NCBI GenBank assembly: GCA_036525535.1
Contig: DATDAH010000264.1
Span: 1-18,836, forward strand
Direction of reading: 5' to 3'
Length of the DNA stretch: 18,836 bases
From: DATDAH01 sp036525535
GTDB lineage: Bacteria > Actinomycetota > Acidimicrobiia > Acidimicrobiales > DATDAH01
Within the stretch, counting starts at the first letter, position 1; the number at the start of each line of letters is the position of its first letter. The notes under the pieces were generated by a model that made no database searches, was not told the DNA's origin, and saw only the letters and a program-made list of their open reading frames with translations. The translations under genes and the position numbers were made by a program. Shown here in pieces: positions 13,806 to 18,836 of this stretch.

Positions 13806-15146
13806 TCACAGAAGGGCGAGGGCCTTGCGGGCCGCCACCTGGATCGGGTCCCACAGGGGGGAGAAGGGCGGGGCGTAGGCCAGGTCGGCGTTGACCAGGT
13901 CCTCCACCGTGAAGCCGGCACTGAGGGCGACAGCCACGGCGTCGATGCGTTTGCCGGCCCCCTCCTCACCCACGAGCTGGGCCCCCAGGATGCGACCCGT
14001 TCCGCGCTCGGCCAGCATCTTCACCACGATGGGCCGGGCCTCGGGCAGATAGCCCGCCTGCGTCTTGGCCTTGATCCTGCCCACGACGTAGCCCAGGCCG
14101 GCTGCGGCCGCCTCGCGCTCGTTGAGGCCCGTGCGGGCCACCTCGGTGGCACAGAGCTTCGTCACCGCCGTGCCGACCACGCCGGGGAACGTGGCGTAAC
14201 CGCCGCCCAGGTTGATGCCGGCCACCCGAGCCTGGCGGTTGGCCACGGTCCCGAGGGGGATGTGGACGCCCTTACGGGAGACCAGGTGGAACGACTCGGT
14301 GCAGTCGCCTGCCGCCCAGATCCCGTCGACGCTGGTCTGCAGGCGGGCGTTGACCCGGATGGCCCCCTTGACGCCGGTCTCGACGCCGGCGTCGGCCGCC
14401 AGTTGGCTGTTGGGCTCGACCCCCATGCCCAGCACGACGAGGTCGGCGTTCACGGTGTCACCGGACTCCAGGTGGACCGAGCCAGGCTCGAAGGCGTCGA
14501 CCGGTGAGCCGCAGCGGACGTCGATTCCGTGGCGGACCATGGCCGTGCGTACCAGCGCCGCCATGTCGGGGTCGAGGGAGCCCATGATCTCGGGTGCCCG
14601 GTCGACAACGGTGACCTTGGCGCCGAGCCGCAGGTAGGACTCGGCCATCTCCAGGCCGATGTAGCCCCCGCCCACGACGACCACCTCCCGGACCGCGGCC
14701 CGTTGGGTGCGTTCCAACAGGCGTTGGGCGTCGTCCAGGGTCTGGACGCCGAGCACGGTCTCGCCGTTGACGCCCGGGATGTCCGGCCGGCGCGGACGAG
14801 CCCCGGTGGCCACGACCAACTGGTCGTAAGGCACGCGCACGGTGCGGCCGTGCTCGTGGTCCCGGACCTCGATCAGGCCGGCATCGGTGTCGATGCTCAC
14901 GGCCTCGTGGCGGAGCCGGACGTCGATCTTGTGCCGGTCCCGGAACTCCTGGGGGGTCCGGGCCACCAGATCCTCCAACTGCTCGATGTCACCGGCGACC
15001 AGGTACGGGATGCCGCAGGCGGAGTAGCTGACCCACTGGGTCTTCTCGAGGGCCACGATGTCGAGGTCCCCGTCGTGGCGCCGGGCGTGGGCGGCAGCCG
15101 TCATCCCGCCGGCGTCCCCGCCGATCACCACGAGCCGCTGCCCCAT
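13806..15146 (-). CDS. CoA-disulfide reductase / NADH oxidase-like flavoprotein
   Basis: This 446-residue member of the pyridine nucleotide-disulfide oxidoreductase family has an FAD motif 'VVIGGDAGGMTAA' (6-18), a single redox Cys44 in 'SYSACGIPYLV', a second Rossmann motif 'VVVVGGGYIGLEMAE' (155-169) and 'GIWAAGDCTE' (275-284). The dimerisation domain ends 'LAYAPPFSPLWDPI', with Tyr424. One Cys in SxxxCGxPY rather than CxxxxC is the mark of the CoADR/NADH oxidase/NADH peroxidase group. Reduction of CoA disulfide or a persulfide is most likely; the exact substrate is open. ATG at 15146 has a leaderless-type -10 (TAGCGT). glnD follows after one base, so the two are co-expressed. Confidence 0.92.
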   Translation of the reverse strand: MGQRLVVIGGDAGGMTAAAHARRHDGDLDIVALEKTQWVSYSACGIPYLVAGDIEQLEDLVARTPQEFRDRHKIDVRLRHEAVSIDTDAGLIEVRDHEHGRTVRVPYDQLVVATGARPRRPDIPGVNGETVLGVQTLDDAQRLLERTQRAAVREVVVVGGGYIGLEMAESYLRLGAKVTVVDRAPEIMGSLDPDMAALVRTAMVRHGIDVRCGSPVDAFEPGSVHLESGDTVNADLVVLGMGVEPNSQLAADAGVETGVKGAIRVNARLQTSVDGIWAAGDCTESFHLVSRKGVHIPLGTVANRQARVAGINLGGGYATFPGVVGTAVTKLCATEVARTGLNEREAAAAGLGYVVGRIKAKTQAGYLPEARPIVVKMLAERGTGRILGAQLVGEEGAGKRIDAVAVALSAGFTVEDLVNADLAYAPPFSPLWDPIQVAARKALALL

Positions 15147-15158
15147 CCCCGAACGCTA
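15147..15158 (-). promoter_or_regulatory. Leaderless-type -10 element of the flavoprotein-glnD unit
   Basis: On the minus strand TAGCGT (15158-15153) is followed by 6 nt and the ATG at 15146. It separates this unit from the KaiC-like gene upstream. Confidence 0.45.
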
Positions 15159-15172
15159 CTGCCGCACCCGAG

Positions 15173-15190
15173 CCACCCTGCAGGGGGTGG
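15173..15190 (-). terminator. Hairpin after the KaiC-like gene
   Basis: CCACCC and GGGTGG form a 6-bp stem with a 6-nt loop, starting on the base after the KaiC-like stop. No T-tract follows. Its place between this stop and the next promoter suits a terminator. Confidence 0.35.
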
Positions 15191-16585
15191 TCAGCTCATG
15201 AACGGCTGATGCGCGAACGCCTCGCCGAGGAGGATCCCTTCCGGGGTGATGCGGAACTCCCGGATCCTGGCGTCATGCTCGCTGGCCCTCGTCTTGAGCA
15301 CGGCCAGGCCGCGCTTGATCTCGCTGCCGTCGAGGACGTGCTGCAGCAGCACCACGTTGTCGGACAAGTGGGACATGCCGTGCTCGCCGATCCGCGTCGT
15401 CCGGAACAACTCGGGCAGCTCGAGGGCCATGAGGCAGGCCACGCCCTCCCGGGAGAAGCGCTGCAGCAGGGAGTACATGTACTCCCGGAAGCGCAGCTCG
15501 TCGGTCGACGCGAGGAGCAGGTCGCCGAGGCTGTCGATGACAACCCGGGTGGCGTTCGTGCGCTCCACCGTCTCGAGGAGGTCCTGGACCCATTCGTCGA
15601 GGTAGATGTCGACCGGGGACCGACTCATCACCTCCACCCTCGGGGTCTCGAGTGACCATCCGAAGCCCGCGACGATGCGGGCCAGCTGGACGGGGCTCTC
15701 CTGCAGCGTGGCCAGCACGCCGGTCTCACCCGACTGGGCGCCGGCGAAGAGGAAGTGCAGCCCCATGAGCGTCTTGCCCGCACCGGACGGCCCCGCCATC
15801 AGGGTCGAGGAACCGGGCCAGTAACCGTCGCTCAAGATCTCGTCGAGCGCCGGGATCCCCGTGGACGCTCGCTCTTCGCCCAGCGCGTACCCCGAGAGGT
15901 CCTGCGGATCGGCGAGACGGGGGAACACGCGAAGGCCGCCGGCGGTGATGCGGTAGGCGTGCTGCCCGCCGCTGTAGTCGCTGCCTCGCTGCTTGAGCAC
16001 GGAGAGGACCCGCATCTCCCGCTCCAGACCCGAGCGCGTGCTGAGGTAGAGGACGCCGTCGGCCACGGCGAACTCGGGGCAGTGGATCGAGTCGTCCCGG
16101 TCGTACTCCCCGATCCAGATGGCCGACACCGCCGTCGCGCTGAGTCGTCCGGCGACCTCGTGGAGGAACCGTCGGTAGTCGGCCTCCGAGGTCGAGAACG
16201 CTGCCAGCGCCTTGAAGCTGTCGATCACCAGCAGGCCGGGACGGCGGTCCTTGAGCACGGCGTCGATGCACGCGACCACGCCGGGCAGCCCGTCGGTGAC
16301 CACCGGCTGGCCGAGGTCTTCGTAGAACACGTCACGGCCGACCCGACCCGCATCGAAGAAGTCGAGGGTCTGGCCGTAGCGGATGATCTTCTCGTACGGC
16401 TCGGAGACCGTGGACATGTACACGGCCGGGCGCTCGGCGGTCGCGTTCTCGAACACGTACTGCTCGGCCAGGATCGTCTTGCCGGACCCCGGTGGACCGC
16501 AGATCAGGGTGATCGAATCGGCGGCGAGGCCGCCGCCCAGGATGCCGTCGAGGCCCGGGCTGCCGCTAGGTACGCGTGGCGTCAT
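15191..16585 (-). CDS. KaiC/RadA-like ATPase with two RecA-type domains
   Basis: This 464-residue protein has two KaiC domains. Domain 1 opens with 'RVPSGSPGLDGILGGGL', Walker A GPPGSGKT (30-37) and Walker B LLVIDS (118-123). Domain 2 opens with 'RASTGIPALDEILSDGYWPGS', Walker A GPSGAGKT (265-272) and Walker B RVVIDS (347-352). The C-terminal part 'SDNVVLLQHV...KRGLAVLKTRASEHDARIREFRITPEG' matches the end of cyanobacterial KaiC CII. By my alignment the KaiC phosphosites Ser431/Thr432 correspond to Ser405/His406, and the first Glu of each catalytic Glu pair is replaced (Ser61, Gln295) while the second is kept (Glu62, Glu296). No kaiA or kaiB is nearby, so a circadian clock is not implied. The ATG lies 20 nt inside the end of the regulator gene, so the two are coupled. 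It is presumably a cytoplasmic hexameric ATPase signalling to that regulator. Confidence 0.9.
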   Translation of the reverse strand: MTPRVPSGSPGLDGILGGGLAADSITLICGPPGSGKTILAEQYVFENATAERPAVYMSTVSEPYEKIIRYGQTLDFFDAGRVGRDVFYEDLGQPVVTDGLPGVVACIDAVLKDRRPGLLVIDSFKALAAFSTSEADYRRFLHEVAGRLSATAVSAIWIGEYDRDDSIHCPEFAVADGVLYLSTRSGLEREMRVLSVLKQRGSDYSGGQHAYRITAGGLRVFPRLADPQDLSGYALGEERASTGIPALDEILSDGYWPGSSTLMAGPSGAGKTLMGLHFLFAGAQSGETGVLATLQESPVQLARIVAGFGWSLETPRVEVMSRSPVDIYLDEWVQDLLETVERTNATRVVIDSLGDLLLASTDELRFREYMYSLLQRFSREGVACLMALELPELFRTTRIGEHGMSHLSDNVVLLQHVLDGSEIKRGLAVLKTRASEHDARIREFRITPEGILLGEAFAHQPFMS

Positions 16586-17639
16586 CGAGAGCGCGCGGTC
16601 CCACCGACCCGGTGAGCGCGCTGGTGCCGATGAGGTCCCGGACGGTCGACACCAGTTGGAGCGGCTCGATCGGCTTGGTGAGGAAGGCGCTGGCGCCCGC
16701 CTCGTCGGCAGCGTCGCGGAGCGCCATGGACGAGACGGTCAACACCGGGATGCCCTCGGCCACGGCCGCCCGGCACAGGTCGATGGCGGACCCTCCCGGG
16801 AGGAGCAGCTCGAGGATCAGAAGGTCGGGGCGCTGCTGCTGCTGGAGTCGGGCGGCCTCCTCGGCGTCGAGCGCCACACAGACGTCGAGGCCCTCGGTCC
16901 GGAGGAAGTACTCGAACAGGTCGGCCGCGAACTGGTCCCGCTCGGCGAGCAGCACGAGCATCGACGGTCGATGACCCGACGGCACGAAGGTGACGGCGTC
17001 CATCCGCTGTTCGAGCAGGCGATGGGCGTCCGCCGCGCTCATGCCCGAGCTGATCTGCGCGACCACGAAGCGCAGCTGATCGACCTGGTCCCGGGAGTAG
17101 ATGCGGCGCCCACTGGGGCTGCGGAAGGGCACCACCGTCCCGTACCGCTGCTCCCAGGCCCGCAGGGTCGACGTCTCCACGCCGACCAGCCCACTCACCC
17201 CGCCGATGCTGTACGTCGGCTCCGCCGAGGCCCGCTCACCGCTCGGCCCGCTGGACGGGGCGACGACGACGGCGCTCACCGTGGCCGGCAGCTCGAACCA
17301 GACGGTCGTGCCCGATGCCTGCCCATCGCTGCCCCAACGATCGGCGAGGGCGGCGACGATGCCGAGCCCGAACCCACCGCCGGGCTCCCGGGCCGGCAGG
17401 AGCGCCGCGGCCGGCGCCTGGTCGGCGACGGCGACCCGGACTCCGTCCGATGTCCGGTCGACGATGACATCGAAGGCGGTCCCGGCGTGGCTGACGGCAT
17501 TGCTGGCCAGTTCGGAGGTCAACAGCACCAGCGCGTCGAAGTCCAGGTCGAGCCCGGCCACGGCCTCGGCCACGAAGGCGCGGGCCGCCGCGGCGCTCGT
17601 CGGTGAGCACGGGAAACGCCTCTGCACGGGGAAGGCCAC
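16566..17639 (-). CDS. Three-domain regulator: RsbW-like HATPase, MerR/CarA-type HTH, pseudo-receiver
   Basis: 357 residues from GTG 17639, which has AGGTGG 6 nt upstream; the frame is open to 17798 but that part is Cys/Ser-rich and unlike the family. Residues 1-120 form a GHKL ATPase of the RsbW/SpoIIAB type: N-box E43-L-A-S-N47-A-V-S-H51 and G-rich loop GGGFGLGIV (88-95). The D-x-G box reads D73-Q-A. Residues 143-215 form a MerR-type HTH, 'YSIGGVSGLVGVETSTLRAW' then EQRYG and 'PSGRRIYSRDQVDQL', like CarA/LitR/MlrA. Residues 226-340 have a CheY-like receiver fold, 'SMLVLLAERDQFAADLF', 'RPDLLILELLLPGG' and 'AFLTKPIEPLQLV'. The phospho-acceptor Asp is Glu277 and the acidic pair is Ala232-Glu233, while Lys322 is kept. 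It probably binds a STAS protein through the HATPase part and DNA through MerR. The arrangement is unusual; its function is inferred. Confidence 0.85.
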   Translation of the reverse strand: MAFPVQRRFPCSPTSAAAARAFVAEAVAGLDLDFDALVLLTSELASNAVSHAGTAFDVIVDRTSDGVRVAVADQAPAAALLPAREPGGGFGLGIVAALADRWGSDGQASGTTVWFELPATVSAVVVAPSSGPSGERASAEPTYSIGGVSGLVGVETSTLRAWEQRYGTVVPFRSPSGRRIYSRDQVDQLRFVVAQISSGMSAADAHRLLEQRMDAVTFVPSGHRPSMLVLLAERDQFAADLFEYFLRTEGLDVCVALDAEEAARLQQQQRPDLLILELLLPGGSAIDLCRAAVAEGIPVLTVSSMALRDAADEAGASAFLTKPIEPLQLVSTVRDLIGTSALTGSVGPRALDDATRT

Positions 17640-17733
17640 GGAGGGCCACCTATCGACCGGGGATCCTGACGGCCCAGCATGCCACAGCAGCCCGGAAAAG
17701 CCCAGGACAGAACCTCTACAAGATCTGGACGTA

Positions 17734-17775
17734 GTTATGCAAAACTTCGACATGTTGGCGCGACAGGCGTTATGC
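17734..17775 (+). repeat. Direct repeat GTTATGC in the divergent regulatory region
   Basis: GTTATGC occurs at 17734-17740 and again at 17769-17775, 35 bp apart, in the only AT-richer stretch of this locus. The second copy overlaps the proposed -10. They may be operator half-sites or duplicate promoter elements. Confidence 0.5.
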
Positions 17776-17776
17776 T
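17746..17776 (+). promoter_or_regulatory. Candidate promoter of the STAS gene with 19-bp spacing
   Basis: TTCGAC (17746-17751) and TATGCT (17771-17776) are separated by 19 bp. This over-long spacing is characteristic of promoters activated by MerR-family proteins, and the divergent gene encodes a MerR-type HTH. Only an imperfect dyad (TGT...ACA, 17753-17765) is visible in the spacer. A perfect ACATGT overlaps the -35 (17750-17755). Confidence 0.4.
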
Positions 17777-17816
17777 CCCCGCACGAACACACCCGCAATC
17801 ACCAAAGGGGGGGCCG

Positions 17817-17867
17817 GTGGGGAGGGACGCGGGGTACGACGAACGGCACCGTCGCCTCGGGCCTTGA
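17817..17867 (+). CDS. Short leader ORF (16 residues) coupled to the STAS gene
   Basis: GTG at 17817 is preceded by the run AAAGGGGGGG, the strongest Shine-Dalgarno-like tract in this locus. The frame reads MGRDAGYDERHRRLGP and stops at TGA 17865-17867. The last base of that stop is the first base of the STAS ATG (TGATG). The STAS ATG has no Shine-Dalgarno sequence of its own, so ribosomes finishing the leader probably re-initiate on the STAS frame. The peptide resembles nothing I know; its value may lie in coupling or attenuation. Longer versions of the frame (ATG 17772, which overlaps the proposed -10) are possible if transcription starts further upstream. Confidence 0.45.
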   Translation: MGRDAGYDERHRRLGP

Positions 17868-18295
17868 TGCCGCCCGAATCCCGCCCCCTCGTGCAGGTGG
17901 ACGTCGTGCTCCCCGAGGAGGACGACACTCCCGCCGTGGTCCGCTTGCGGGGCGAGCTCGACGTTTCGGAGGTCCAAACGGTGGACGACGAGCTCGCGCC
18001 GGTCATCGCTCGTACCGACCGTGACGTCACCATCGACGTGGAGAACCTCCAGTTCATCGACGTCGGGGGCCTGAACCTGCTCGCCCGGACGGCCGGCACC
18101 CTGACCGCGGCGGACCGGGTCCTCCGCCTACGTGCGCCGTCGCCGATCCTCGTGCGGATGCTGCAAGTGACGGGCCTGGACGAGCACGTGCAGATCGTCG
18201 ACCCGGTCGACGGATACCGGACGGCCGGTCACGACCGGCGGGTAGCCTCGGCGACCGGCCCTGCCGGGCCTGGCCCCCATCGTCCAGCGGCCTAG
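17867..18295 (+). CDS. STAS-domain (anti-anti-sigma factor-like) protein
   Basis: This 142-residue protein has a STAS domain over about residues 8-117: 'AVVRLRGELDVSEVQTVDDEL', 'DVTIDVENLQFIDVGGLNLLAR' and 'LRLRAPSPILVRMLQVTGLDEHVQIVD'. This is the SpoIIAA/RsbV layout. Such proteins bind RsbW-like kinases and free a sigma factor. The usual D-S-S/T-G site is D65-V-G-G here, so the serine phosphorylated in SpoIIAA is Gly67. The last 20 or so residues ('ASATGPAGPGPHRPAA') are low-complexity, and the final codons lie inside the tRNA-Glu gene. ATG 17867 is chosen; TTG 17864 directly before it is possible. It is divergent from the HATPase-MerR-receiver gene, which supplies an RsbW-like partner, so the two probably interact. 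Confidence 0.85.
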   Translation: MPPESRPLVQVDVVLPEEDDTPAVVRLRGELDVSEVQTVDDELAPVIARTDRDVTIDVENLQFIDVGGLNLLARTAGTLTAADRVLRLRAPSPILVRMLQVTGLDEHVQIVDPVDGYRTAGHDRRVASATGPAGPGPHRPAA

Positions 18296-18345
18296 GACGC
18301 CAGCCTTTCAAGCTGGTAACACGGGTTCGAATCCCGTTGGGGGTG
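18273..18345 (+). tRNA. tRNA-Glu (anticodon UUC)
   Basis: A 73-nt cloverleaf can be folded by eye. The acceptor arms are GCCCCCA (18273-18279) and TGGGGGT (18338-18344), with a G-U first pair and discriminator G at 18345. The D-arm is GTCC/GGAC (18282-18285, 18295-18298). The anticodon stem is CCAGC/GCTGG with loop CTTTCAA, giving anticodon TTC at 18307-18309. The T-arm is ACGGG/CCCGT around TTCGAAT. CCA is not encoded. The first 23 nt are shared with the end of the STAS reading frame on the same strand. TAGCCT (18243-18248) about 25 nt upstream could be its own -10, inside the STAS gene. The convergent MaoC-like gene ends only 7 nt after the tRNA. Confidence 0.96.
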
Positions 18346-18352
18346 CGTTCGC

Positions 18353-18778
18353 CTAGATGTCGCTGGCGGGTCGGCACTGGACCAGGAGGGCGCTGACCGA
18401 CGAGAAGACGACCTCGTCGCGCTGGTTGCGGAGGCCGCCCTCCATCGACAGGACGCCGATGCCCGGTCGGCTCTGGGACAGCCGGCGCTCCATCACCTCG
18501 CCCCAGGAGGTGATGCGATCGCCCGGACGGACCGGTACGTGGAGGTCAAGCCGCTCGAAGCCGAGGGCGCTCACCGCGGCCACCCGATCCTGCGTGGGTC
18601 GCCGCCCCTCGATGGCGGACATCATCGCCACCATGAGCAGCGGCGGGGCGACCGGATCGGCGGCGTCGAACGGGGTGCCCCAGCGCTCGGCCACTTCGCG
18701 GATCTCGTCCTCGGTGATCAGGTACGACGCCTCGACGGCCAAGACGAATCCCTGCGGCAGGTCCTCGTAGTACAGCAC
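18353..18778 (-). CDS. MaoC-like hotdog-fold protein (probably non-catalytic half)
   Basis: The 141 residues have the MaoC/hotdog pattern: 'YYEDLPQGFVLAVEASYLITEDEIREVAERWGTPFDAADP', 'LLMVAMMSAIEG', 'LGFERLDLHVPVRPGDRITSWGEVMERR' and 'GLRNQRDEVVFSSVSALLVQC'. Hydratase members carry a G-D-x-N-P-x-H motif after the 'A..W/F' helix. Here the corresponding stretch is W-G-T-P-F-D-A-A-D, without the His, so enoyl-CoA hydratase activity is doubtful. Such proteins can act as the substrate-binding partner of a catalytic subunit. The start is GTG at 18778, 4 nt after the stop of another, similar reading frame, so they form a tandem pair. It is convergent with the tRNA-Glu gene. Confidence 0.85.
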   Translation of the reverse strand: MLYYEDLPQGFVLAVEASYLITEDEIREVAERWGTPFDAADPVAPPLLMVAMMSAIEGRRPTQDRVAAVSALGFERLDLHVPVRPGDRITSWGEVMERRLSQSRPGIGVLSMEGGLRNQRDEVVFSSVSALLVQCRPASDI

Positions 18779-18782
18779 CGGG

Positions 18783-18836
18783 TCAGCCCTCGGCCGTCGG
18801 GCGGCAGCGGACGAGGGTCTCGAAGTCGACGGCGAA
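18783..18836 (-). CDS. C-terminus of a second MaoC-like protein (cut by window edge)
   Basis: The minus-strand frame entering from the right edge reads FAVDFETLVRCRPTAEG and stops at 18785-18783. The ending 'LVRCRP' closely resembles 'LLVQCRP' at the end of the next gene, 4 nt downstream. I take it as the last strand of a paralogous hotdog-fold protein, encoded in tandem and probably its partner. Only 17 residues are visible, so the family call depends on the neighbour. Confidence 0.55.
   Translation of the reverse strand, partial: FAVDFETLVRCRPTAEG

Noticed and set aside
11480..13894. Long plus-strand open frame of about 800 codons opposite glnD
   Set aside because: It is the antisense shadow of a certain gene in GC-rich DNA; its translation is G/R/V/H-rich low-complexity sequence without motifs. 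Similar long shadows opposite the citrate synthase, copper ATPase, amidase and flavoprotein were left out for the same reason.
15191..16585. A circadian KaiABC clock
   Set aside because: Only a KaiC-like protein is present; no kaiA or kaiB is seen, one phosphosite is changed, and KaiC-like ATPases are common outside cyanobacteria.
16566..17210. CarH/LitR-type B12-binding photoreceptor, suggested by the CarA-like MerR domain
   Set aside because: The C-terminal part has no D-x-H-x-x-G cobalamin motif and ends with the K-P-I-E-P-L-Q-L pattern of receiver domains.
17639..17798. Longer N-terminus of the three-domain regulator starting at 17798
   Set aside because: The extra residues are Cys/Ser-rich and unlike an RsbW-type N-terminus, and they overlap the proposed divergent regulatory region; GTG 17639 has a plausible Shine-Dalgarno sequence.
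18225..18239. Small hairpin GCCGGTC-AC-GACCGGC as a terminator
   Set aside because: It lies inside the STAS coding region, has a 2-nt loop and no T-tract; such 7-bp inverted repeats are expected at this GC content.
18273..18836. Integrative element using the tRNA-Glu gene as attachment site
   Set aside because: No integrase, no direct repeat of the tRNA 3' end in the window, and the flanking genes look like normal chromosomal genes.
1..18836. CRISPR arrays, insertion sequences, rRNA genes or riboswitches
   Set aside because: No regularly spaced repeats, transposase motifs, rRNA-like sequence or recognisable riboswitch cores were seen on either strand.

Overview
The window is very GC-rich, gene-dense chromosomal DNA, most likely from an uncultured or rarely cultured actinomycete, perhaps of class Acidimicrobiia. 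The lineage is inferred from an SCO6745-family protein, an F420-type luciferase-like oxidoreductase, a PAC2 protein, GTG/TTG starts, frequent 1-4 nt gene overlaps, and -10 motifs (TANNNT) placed about 6 nt before start codons, which is typical of leaderless actinobacterial mRNAs. I see no insertion sequence, phage gene or CRISPR array.

Layout, left to right. Positions 1-1828 hold a YjbR/MmcQ-like protein (cut by the window edge), an AhpD/carboxymuconolactone decarboxylase-like protein, and a convergent short-chain dehydrogenase. Positions 1867-3851 hold a two-gene minus-strand unit: a citrate synthase with two CBS domains fused at its N-terminus, translationally coupled to a GNAT acetyltransferase. 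Positions 3929-5906 run on the plus strand: an SCO6745-family protein, a PAC2-family protein, and a 51-codon broken methyltransferase-like fragment that ends in a 38-bp palindrome. Positions 5893-7970 hold a CopB-type (CPH) copper P-type ATPase whose promoter carries a CsoR-like operator.

Positions 7967-15158 form a long minus-strand run: a CoA-disulfide-reductase-like flavoprotein, GlnD, an LLM oxidoreductase, a NUDIX hydrolase, an amidase and a GNAT protein, mostly with overlapping or abutting ends. Positions 15191-18295 hold what I regard as the most interesting locus. A two-domain KaiC/RadA-like ATPase overlaps the end of a gene encoding an unusual three-part regulator (RsbW-like HATPase, MerR/CarA-type HTH, pseudo-receiver). 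A STAS anti-anti-sigma-like protein lies divergently, behind a small leader ORF and a promoter with MerR-like 19-bp spacing. The STAS gene runs 23 nt into a tRNA-Glu(UUC) gene. The window closes with two tandem MaoC-like hotdog proteins, the second cut by the edge.

How the parts may work together: the KaiC-like ATPase, HATPase-MerR-receiver protein and STAS protein look like a partner-switching circuit wired directly to a DNA-binding domain. The usual phosphorylation residues are changed in the receiver (Asp to Glu) and in the STAS protein (Ser to Gly), and one of the two KaiC sites is changed (Thr to His). This suggests signalling by nucleotide state and binding rather than by a classical phosphorelay. 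This is inference from sequence reading alone; no database search was possible.
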